A DNA stretch of 21,358 nt from a virus, in the IMG/VR virus record IMGVR_UViG_3300035698_001539, positions 1 to 21,358 of that record; one strand, given 5' to 3'. Made by a program: the position numbers and the translations under genes. The notes below the pieces were generated by a model, which worked only from the letters and a program-made list of their open reading frames with translations, was not told the DNA's origin and searched no databases. Shown here piece by piece: positions 7,700 through 14,100 of this stretch (its first letter is position 1; the number at the start of each line of letters is the position of its first letter).

Positions 7700-7910
7700 A
7701 GAGCTAGTTCCCTACGTGGAGGCCATCACAAAGGTTATAGCATACCGTGAAGCTAAGTATGGTGAGTGGGTGTTTGTTGTACGGTTAGATGATGAACGTG
7801 ATGCACAGATTCGTATCAGACAAGTACCTCGTACTAAGATGGATGAGGCTATCTCAGCAATACACAACGCTATTAAGATGGAACAGGTGGGTAGTAATGC
7901 CATCCATTAG
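7689..7910 (+). CDS. Small protein of unknown function
   Basis: A 73-aa protein, not recognised. It looks alpha/beta: an N-terminal helix (IEELVPYVEAITKVIAYRE), a beta hairpin (EWVFVVRL...AQIRIRQV) and a C-terminal helix (MDEAISAIHNAIKM). This would make a compact single domain. The ATG at 7689 has GGAG at 7677-7680 with good spacing, and is preferred to an in-frame GTG at 7680. Both ends overlap neighbouring genes by about 11-14 bases, typical of this block. Confidence 0.7.
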   Translation: MKIEELVPYVEAITKVIAYREAKYGEWVFVVRLDDERDAQIRIRQVPRTKMDEAISAIHNAIKMEQVGSNAIH

Positions 7911-8259
7911 CAACCTAACAAGAGATGAAGAAGAGGTGGGTAGTATGTTAAAGAAGAAGAAGAAGGTTGTAGATGGTATTGAAGAGGTAGCTATTACTAC
8001 CACTAATATACACTTTGAATATGGGGGTATTAAATATGCTTCTATGAAGGCTGCATTAGAGGATAAGCAGTATAATGAGCTACCCCCCCTTAAGAAGATT
8101 GATCTGGCATTAACTGACTATTGGGGGAGGGCTAGTATGATTAGAGGTAGTGCCTACACTAGAGCAATGAGGCATTCCTGTACCCCTTATGACGCAGAAC
8201 CCCTTTCCAGCTTAGCTGAGGCTACTCTAAAGACTATAGAAAGGATACTAAGAACATGA
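7897..8259 (+). CDS. Protein of unknown function, lysine-rich near N-terminus
   Basis: A 120-aa protein of unknown role. A run of lysines (LKKKKKVV) near residues 18-25 is followed by a short beta/alpha region (IHFEYGGIKYASMKAAL) and C-terminal helices. Two starts are equally good: ATG 7897 overlapping the previous gene, and ATG 7945, which gives 104 aa and begins MLKKKKK. Both are preceded by almost the same string, AGGTGGGTAGT, so the start cannot be decided here. No catalytic motif or membrane segment is seen. Confidence 0.65.
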   Translation: MPSISNLTRDEEEVGSMLKKKKKVVDGIEEVAITTTNIHFEYGGIKYASMKAALEDKQYNELPPLKKIDLALTDYWGRASMIRGSAYTRAMRHSCTPYDAEPLSSLAEATLKTIERILRT

Positions 8260-8414
8260 GCGATTCAATAACTAGCCAAGTTAAAGATATCTGTATCTGG
8301 CTTGAGGACGAAGACCCAACAGGGTTCCAGCACTTAGGGGATGCAGTTACTAAGAGAGATGTGTATCGTATTGTGCAGTACATTAAGAAGATCTTAAAGG
8401 AGAATGACCTATGA
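8256..8414 (+). CDS. Very small unknown protein (52 aa)
   Basis: A 52-aa helical, acidic peptide (MSDSITSQVKDICIWLEDED...). Its ATG at 8256 overlaps the previous stop by four bases (ATGA), its end overlaps the next ATG the same way, and AAGGA lies upstream. The tight double overlap is the main reason to call it real. The function is unknown. Confidence 0.65.
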   Translation: MSDSITSQVKDICIWLEDEDPTGFQHLGDAVTKRDVYRIVQYIKKILKENDL

Positions 8415-8608
8415 CTATGATAGATGAAGTTAAAGATATAACAGTAGCTGTGAAGCGTAAGAAGATTATACCTAAGGTACCTCTCTACCGTGAGTACCGT
8501 GTAGGGTACACTAAACAAGCCACGTATAACCCAGAGAGCTTCCTTAAGTATTTCTCTGAGTATGAGATGATCCCTGATATCCAAGTAGTAAAGGACATGA
8601 TACGATGA
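8411..8608 (+). CDS. Small basic protein of unknown function
   Basis: A 65-aa basic protein with a KRKKIIPKVPLYREYRVGY core (about 16-34). The start ATGA overlaps the preceding stop, and the end overlaps the Fic gene start by four bases. AAGGAG at about 8396-8401 is the ribosome site. It lies directly before the Fic-family gene, so a partner or antitoxin-like role is conceivable. It has no recognisable antitoxin motif, and the Fic protein carries its own inhibitory segment. Confidence 0.7.
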   Translation: MTMIDEVKDITVAVKRKKIIPKVPLYREYRVGYTKQATYNPESFLKYFSEYEMIPDIQVVKDMIR

Positions 8609-9096
8609 CAGGTAGATGGTTAGACACCGTAGAGATGAATGAGTTAATGAACTTTATCATTGAATCCAATAAGATTGAAGGCATACTACGTTACCCTACT
8701 GATAAGGAGATTAAGGAGGCTGGTCGCTTTCTTAGTCTTAAGGAGGTAACAGTAGATGACCTAGTACAGTTCGTATCTGTGTATCAACCTAATGCAGTAC
8801 TACGTGATAACTACAATGTATCTGGAGTTCGAGTAGGTAAGCATATAGCACCTATGAGTAGCCCCGAGATTAAAGTTAACCTCCAACTCTTATTGGATAA
8901 GGTCAATGATTGGGAGTTCTATGGTACTAACAACTCATGGCAGACTCATGTAGAGTATGAGACCCTCCACCCCTTTACTGATGGTAATGGTCGGTCCGGT
9001 AGAATGCTATGGGCATGGCAACAGAGAGATTTAGCCCTAGGTTTCCTACATGCATTCTACTATCAAACATTAGATAACAGTCAGGGAGGGGATTAG
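8605..9096 (+). CDS. Fic-domain enzyme with own inhibitory helix motif
   Basis: Fic-fold protein, a family that usually transfers AMP (or another phosphate-containing group) from a nucleotide to Ser/Thr/Tyr hydroxyls of target proteins. The 163-aa product has the full catalytic motif HPFTDGNGRSGR at 122-133 with catalytic H122, and a flap-like segment near 73-86 (SGVRVGKHIAPMSS). Residues 21-26, SNKIEG, fit the inhibitory (S/T)xxxE(G/N) motif whose Glu blocks productive ATP binding, so this would be a self-inhibited (class II-like) Fic. It is nearly all Fic core with no extra DNA-binding or membrane domain. It overlaps the upstream small gene by four bases. The target is unknown; a host or defence protein is a reasonable inference for a phage. 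Confidence 0.9.
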   Translation: MTGRWLDTVEMNELMNFIIESNKIEGILRYPTDKEIKEAGRFLSLKEVTVDDLVQFVSVYQPNAVLRDNYNVSGVRVGKHIAPMSSPEIKVNLQLLLDKVNDWEFYGTNNSWQTHVEYETLHPFTDGNGRSGRMLWAWQQRDLALGFLHAFYYQTLDNSQGGD

Positions 9097-9097
9097 T

Positions 9098-9175
9098 ATG
9101 GATAGGGTATTACACATTATAAGTATCAAGAACTTCTTAGCAACCATAAAAAAGCCCCCAGTACAGAAGTACTAG
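9098..9175 (+). CDS. Doubtful 25-aa ORF
   Basis: An ATG at 9098 with a purine-rich GGGAGGGG site opens a 25-codon frame (MDRVLHIISIKNF...). Its last third runs through the minus-strand terminator hairpin, so the frame may be accidental. The upstream site may simply be the coding end of the Fic gene. It is listed because the spacing is good and nothing else occupies this strand here. Confidence 0.22.
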   Translation: MDRVLHIISIKNFLATIKKPPVQKY

Positions 9176-9179
9176 AGGC
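9148..9179 (-). terminator. Intrinsic terminator for the minus-strand late operon
   Basis: Read on the minus strand, GCCTCTAGTAC - TTCT - GTACTGGGGGC forms an 11-bp stem (two G-U pairs) with a four-base loop, followed at once by six T (bases 9148-9153 on the plus strand are A). On the plus strand the two wobble pairs become C-A mismatches and no T tract follows, so the element points leftward. It is the only convincing rho-independent terminator I found in the window. It lies about 840 bases past the last lysis gene, beyond three plus-strand genes. Confidence 0.85.
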
Positions 9180-9208
9180 AAGTTACCAGACGGGTGGGGA
9201 ATAGGGAT

Positions 9209-9460
9209 ATGAATAATAAACGATTATGTAAACTATTTACTGAGGCATTCAATAAGACAGATACCATCTCTGTGTTAGATAGTCTGAAGTTTAAGAAGTC
9301 TAGGTATGAGGGGGAGGAGACCTATAAGGTTAGTGGTAAGGTAATTACCTATAATCACCCAGACAAGGACTTTACCTTTAATCTAACTAGGGACTTTAAG
9401 AGAGAACTACTACCAGTATGGGCAAACGGATTAGCAATGGAGTTAGAGAAAGATGAGTGA
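9209..9460 (+). CDS. Small charged protein of unknown function
   Basis: An 83-aa protein rich in Lys, Glu, Asp and Phe. It has an N-terminal helix (RLCKLFTEAF) then likely beta strands (YKVSGKVITYNH, FTFNLTRDF). An in-frame GTG exists at 9194 but lacks a well-placed ribosome site. ATG 9209 follows GGTGGGGAATAGGG and is preferred. The 3' end overlaps the next gene by eight bases. It lies inside the region predicted to be covered by antisense late transcripts. Confidence 0.65.
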   Translation: MNNKRLCKLFTEAFNKTDTISVLDSLKFKKSRYEGEETYKVSGKVITYNHPDKDFTFNLTRDFKRELLPVWANGLAMELEKDE

Positions 9461-9683
9461 TGTAGTGGACTTCTTATCAGCTGAACGTATGGTTTGGTCT
9501 TGCGAGTGTGGGAATCAATCCTACTATATCTATGATAACGGCTCAGTGGAGTGTGTGTTCTGTGAGAGTATTCAGGATGAAGAGGTTACAATGTGTGTAC
9601 CCCGCAAGCTGACACGTATGATGACAGATGAGGAACGTGAACGATTTAATAAAATAGACAAAGAGGTATCTCTAGATGAATAA
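9453..9683 (+). CDS. Small zinc-ribbon protein
   Basis: A 76-aa protein with a four-cysteine ribbon: C17-E-C19 and C34-V-F-C37, separated by a beta-like stretch (YYIYDNGSVE). The spacing fits a small rubredoxin- or zinc-ribbon-type knuckle binding one Zn. The C-terminal part is a charged helix (TDEERERFNKIDKEV). Such small phage ribbons often bind protein or nucleic acid, but the role here is unknown. It overlaps both neighbours by about eight bases. Confidence 0.75.
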   Translation: MSDVVDFLSAERMVWSCECGNQSYYIYDNGSVECVFCESIQDEEVTMCVPRKLTRMMTDEERERFNKIDKEVSLDE

Positions 9684-10029
9684 TACAGAACTGAGACGAG
9701 CAATTGAACAGGAACTACCTAAGGCTAGAAAGCATCCTATGTCTACCTTTGATGTAGAGTTCCTTGGATACATATACCTATCAGCATTATATGATCATCG
9801 TATACTCAATCGTATGCCTCGTGTATTATCTAACATACGACAGCTACCTAGAATTGGAGCTATTGTACTATTCCATAAGCCCCTACTTAGTCCTACTCTA
9901 GCATCTCGTATCCCTAGTGATGGTGTGCCCACTAAGGCTGAGGCTGCTGAGAACTATGAGCTACTATCCCTTGAGGGATTACTCAGTGGTAAGCTCAGAC
10001 AACGAGTAGAGGATGTACTAGCGGGGTGA
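9676..10029 (+). CDS. Unknown protein, last plus-strand gene
   Basis: A 117-aa mostly helical protein, not recognised. It has a mid-protein hydrophobic patch (FLGYIYLSALYD, about 29-40; IGAIVLFHKPLL, about 60-71) but no convincing membrane span. ATG 9676 overlaps the preceding stop. Its last 12 bases overlap the end of the convergent o-spanin gene. No plus-strand terminator follows. Confidence 0.7.
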   Translation: MNNTELRRAIEQELPKARKHPMSTFDVEFLGYIYLSALYDHRILNRMPRVLSNIRQLPRIGAIVLFHKPLLSPTLASRIPSDGVPTKAEAAENYELLSLEGLLSGKLRQRVEDVLAG

Positions 10030-10260
10030 CATGCAATCTCGTATTGTATCTCTCGTAACCTTATAGTCGGCAATGGCTGAGCGGGTAGCTCGATAAGTAC
10101 CCTCTCTCTTCATTACCTTTAGATCGTTCTTCAGTGCGGATTCTTCTACCTTAGTATAGGGTATGAGGACTCCGCATTTGTCGTTAGAAACCGCCGTTGA
10201 ACAACCTGTCAACATCATAGTCAGGATCACTGCGCTTAATAGCCTTTGCCAATGTTTCAT
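10018..10260 (-). CDS. Outer-membrane spanin lipoprotein (Rz1-like)
   Basis: An 80-aa protein with a lipoprotein signal. It has basic residues (MKHWQR), a hydrophobic core (LLSAVILTMM) and the lipobox LTGC with the lipidated Cys at 20. The 60-residue mature part is charged and has two further cysteines (C29, C76), which may allow disulphide linking. It would anchor in the outer membrane inner leaflet and pair with the upstream i-spanin to fuse the membranes in the last lysis step. Its start lies inside the i-spanin gene in another frame, the classic embedded Rz/Rz1 arrangement. It lacks the proline-rich stretch of lambda Rz1. It is the last late gene and overlaps the convergent gene by 12 bases. 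Confidence 0.82.
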   Translation of the reverse strand: MKHWQRLLSAVILTMMLTGCSTAVSNDKCGVLIPYTKVEESALKNDLKVMKREGTYRATRSAIADYKVTRDTIRDCMSPR

Positions 10261-10399
10261 TCTGTCTCTCCAATATGTCTATGGTCTTATCTCTACCTCG
10301 AATGGTGTACTCTAACTTAGCTACACTCTTACTCTGTCTATTGTAGAGATAGGCTAAGGTCAGGAGTCCCAACCCTAGCACTATACTTAGATATAACAT
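10184..10399 (-). CDS. Inner-membrane spanin (Rz-like)
   Basis: A 71-aa protein with one N-terminal membrane segment (about 2-19, YLSIVLGLGLLTLAYLY), then a charged helical part (about 24-55) suited to a periplasmic coiled coil. That is the i-spanin layout, though it is short compared with lambda Rz (153 aa). The first base of its ATG directly follows the holin TAG. Its last 77 bases contain the start of the o-spanin gene. The identification rests on topology, the embedded lipoprotein gene and the lysis-cassette position, not on sequence similarity. Confidence 0.75.
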   Translation of the reverse strand: MLYLSIVLGLGLLTLAYLYNRQSKSVAKLEYTIRGRDKTIDILERQNETLAKAIKRSDPDYDVDRLFNGGF

Positions 10400-10669
10400 C
10401 TATCGTTCTACCTCATCACCTACTGCCTTAGCTTTAAAGACATTCAATGCAGGTAGGTCAATCACTACAGCATAGATCAGGGCAGCCCATGATCCTTTAG
10501 CTGGTGTATTAGTGAGTGATGCAATTGTAGATGCTACTGTTACTACAGCAAATACGATAGGTAGGTATTCACCTACTAGGGGGATGTTCAGCATGAACTC
10601 TAGCACTTGAATCACAGTGTCCGAGTCTACTGGTAGTGATTCCACTACAGTTACTACTTCGTTTTCCAT
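10400..10669 (-). CDS. Probable holin
   Basis: An 89-aa protein with two membrane segments, about 36-54 (YLPIVFAVVTVASTIASL) and about 60-77 (SWAALIYAVVIDLPAL). The connecting turn is short, and charged residues sit at both ends. Size, topology and position between the amidase and the spanins fit a class II holin that opens the inner membrane to release the endolysin. The start overlaps the amidase end by 16 bases. There is no sequence signature that proves it. Confidence 0.75.
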   Translation of the reverse strand: MENEVVTVVESLPVDSDTVIQVLEFMLNIPLVGEYLPIVFAVVTVASTIASLTNTPAKGSWAALIYAVVIDLPALNVFKAKAVGDEVER

Positions 10670-11169
10670 TTCATTCTTCCTTTATCGTTTAGGTTTAATA
10701 CCACCCTGTAATCAAATACAGGACAGGTCTTATTCGCTACTTCTCTATGTCCTCTAAAGATGATAGCTCCTCCGTATGAGGTATCAATAGCCCTACAAAG
10801 CATTCTAAGCGCCTCTAGGCTATCATCTGTGAACTCTGCTAACCCACCTACACAGATAGCTATGCTACCCCTGTTGTGGCCCTTCTGAGCAGCTGGTACT
10901 GTATTGATGGGTCTACCGTTGTGGATAGTACCATCCTTACTGATATAGAAGTTGTATCCTATATCGTTAAAGCCCCGCTTCTTATGCCACCTACGAATGG
11001 TGCGTACGTTATCATGCTTAGGGTTATCAGTATCAGAACAATGAATGAACACTGTACGTACCACACGGTTAGGTTTCTTAAATTCGTATACTACCTCTTC
11101 TATTGGGGGTAGTGGTGTATGGGTTGGACTATTGATCCAACTCAACACCTTCATCATCCATTCTGGCAT
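10654..11169 (-). CDS. N-acetylmuramoyl-L-alanine amidase endolysin (T7 lysozyme type)
   Basis: Zinc amidase cutting the amide bond between N-acetylmuramic acid and the peptide stem of peptidoglycan. In 171 aa the zinc ligands are H43, H141 and C149, and the catalytic residues are Y72 and K147. The spacings match T7 lysozyme exactly (H17, Y46, H122, K128, C130). About 26 extra residues precede the domain; they lack a signal peptide or a long hydrophobic anchor, so export depends on the holin. The ATG has AAGGA upstream and lies 41 bases inside the end of the ejection-protein gene. T7 lysozyme also inhibits T7 RNA polymerase; whether this one does is unknown. Confidence 0.95.
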   Translation of the reverse strand: MPEWMMKVLSWINSPTHTPLPPIEEVVYEFKKPNRVVRTVFIHCSDTDNPKHDNVRTIRRWHKKRGFNDIGYNFYISKDGTIHNGRPINTVPAAQKGHNRGSIAICVGGLAEFTDDSLEALRMLCRAIDTSYGGAIIFRGHREVANKTCPVFDYRVVLNLNDKGRMKWKTK

Positions 11170-14100
11170 ATAGTCTTCCTTGTAGTCTATTATATAGTTG
11201 ACGTACTGTTAGGTACGCTCCGTCTTTGTTCTTAACTATGTGTGGGTTAGCTTTAAGTGCAGCGTCCCCTAGTACTCTATTTACTTTAAGGGTACTATCA
11301 GCACTACGGTTAACTTTAAGTAACTCAGTACCCTCTGATCTACCAAAGTGATGTAGAGTGTACACTTCAGTAGGGGTGACATGACTGTTGAATTTAGCCG
11401 TAGCATATAGTACATCATCACGTAACACAGCAGCAGACATTAGGGTTTCTGCATAATGGTTACCCCTCATAGATTTATCAACACCATACTTATCTCCAAA
11501 CTTATCAACTGCTAGGTTCCATGTACCATCAGTTAATTGCATTAGTCCATTAGCTGTAGAATCCCCAGCATCATTAGGTCTAGGTTTTAGATCAGACTCA
11601 GCCCATTGAATAGCAGTTAATAGGATAGGGGGTATCTGTGTAGCTTCACCTACAGAGGTATTCATACTGATGATAGCACTAGGGGTTATATTAGTCAGGG
11701 TAGCCAATTCCTCTAGCTTATCCCCATCAACATTGTAAGATACTTTAGCTGTGGGTGGAGGTGTCTTATCTTCAATAGCATCCCATTCTAATGGGGAGTC
11801 CTCTATTTCAGATAGACTCTCTCTAGGTTCTAGTACTCTACCTATAGTATCACTGATACCGTCAACCAACTGTAGGGTTAACAAGGTAAAGGAGCTAGCA
11901 TTAGATAGGTCATCAATCACAGTAGGACCGTTAGGCATAGACTGTATCTTATCTAGGGTACCCTTCATTACTTCATATCGTTGTAGCTTTAATTCATCTA
12001 GTAGCTCCGTCTTGAGTTGACTACCGAAAAAAGCACGGTCACCATTATTAACAAACCTAGTGTTCTGGTCATTCCGGATAAACCTACTATTCTTAGTAAT
12101 GGTCTTAAGGGTCTTTTGATCTTCTTGAATAACATCATGTATCTTTAATAACTCCCTGTTCTGATCATAGAATTTATTGAGATCTGATTCTGGTTCATCA
12201 CCTTGCTCCACACTCTCAATGAGTTTATCTCGTACACTAGCTGCTTGGTTAGCAGCCTCGGCTACACGATAGTATCGTTCAGAGGTCTTCCACTCATCAG
12301 GAGCTACTTGTTCACTGTTAGTGAAACCACCTACAAGGAACATCTCACCAGGTTTTAGCTTACGCATCTCTGGGGTGATTTCGTAGTAAGACAACATAGT
12401 GTCTGCTACCTGAGTGATCTTAGTAAATACTGTACCCGTTATACTATTCAAGAATTGTTCTGTTCTAGCAGGACTCCATGATGTACCAGTAGCCTCATGC
12501 ATCTTCTCCATCAGGATATTCATAGCTTGAGAGGTTCTATCATTTGTCTGTAGATAAGGGTCTTCATCTTCTAGATGATTCGGCACCGTCTTACCACCGA
12601 AGTAGGTACGACCTGATACAGCCTGAGCAGCAGCAGAGAGTACTGGTGGTGATATTCTGAACTGTGCATGTATAGCATCTAAGGCAGCCATAGGTATATT
12701 ATTACCAGAGGGATCGTAGTCATCCATAGCCTGTGCTACCTCAGGGAAGTTCTCCTTGATAGCATCCCTCATAATATCGGGAGCTACACTATAGAGGACA
12801 CTAGCTAATGTCAGAGAGAACTCATCAATAATAGATGTGCCTTGGGCTACGAATCCTCTACTTAGACTCAACCAACCCAGTTGTATCTTATTACGTTGGG
12901 CTATATCCCCCTCATTCTCCTTAGTGAATAGGCTAGCTACTCCTTCTTCATTAACAGCAGCCTTGGTACCCATGATAGCAAGGGAGGTAAAGACAGCTCC
13001 TTTAATGAAGCGTCCTCTAGCGTATGCAGCACGAGAGAATAGAATATCTTGAGAGTTAACCATAGATCTAGCGAAGGCAGTATGAGCGATAGCATTATCT
13101 ACGAAGTTACTATACAGAACCCATGATACACCATCAAAGGACATACCAGCCCACCCTTGGGTAGAGCGGAGGTTGTGTTTAGCCTTACGTATTAGAGCCT
13201 TATCTCCTGAAGCTTTAGCCTTCTCGTACTCCTTACGTAGTAGCAGTACCATGTTCTTACGTGCTCCCTCATCTACACCATAACCCTTCTGGGAGAAGTT
13301 AACACCTCTCTCCTTCATTAGAATGATAGCTTCTCGGGGGGTATGTCCTATTTTAACAAGACCCTCATACTCAGCAACACGGATCATCATATCGAACCTA
13401 GTTAGATAAGCATGATACCCCTCGTTAAAAGCAGCACCCACAGAGAATGAACCATCCTCAGGGGTTAAGGTAGAGCGTCCACTAGTCTCATCAGTAAGGA
13501 ACGTCTTAAAGAGTCCCTTGTTCTTCTTGGCAGCCATAGCCCTACGGAGTCCTTCACCTGACTCTTTGCCAGGTAGGCTCTCCATGATACCGGCACGGTT
13601 ACCTAGTCCATAGTTTACACTGAGGAACTCATATAGCTCAGGGGTTCTCTCTTTAGATACAGCAGCCCTAATATATCGCATAGGGTTAATGGCATCTCTG
13701 ATCCTCATCTGTGACATGATAGCAGAATCAATCAACTCCTTGGCTGTAATAGCTGGAGTGAAGATACCAGTTACAGGTACACGGATAGCAGCGTTAACAT
13801 GACGATAAGCCTTCCATCCTCGGGACATCAACTTACGGTTATTAGCTGTACCTTCTAGTAGGTGCCATAGATCCTTATCTTTAATGGTAAGCTGCATAGT
13901 CCCACCATCAATACTAAAGGTAATAATATCGGGGGGAGTCTCAACGGGGATACCATCATCCCCTACTTGGTAGGAAGGTTCGTGTCCTCCGAATTCATCA
14001 TAGGTTATGTCCTTCCTAGCGCCTGTACGTAGGCTTTCAATCGCCTGTTTAATCTCGGTAGGGCTTTCTCTAAATACGTTATCAAGGCCCTCTTCGAAAT

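Noticed and set aside
9965-9979. Inverted repeat ATCCC-TTGA-GGGAT near the convergent junction as a terminator
   Set aside because: The stem is only five base pairs, has no T tract on either strand, and lies inside a coding region.
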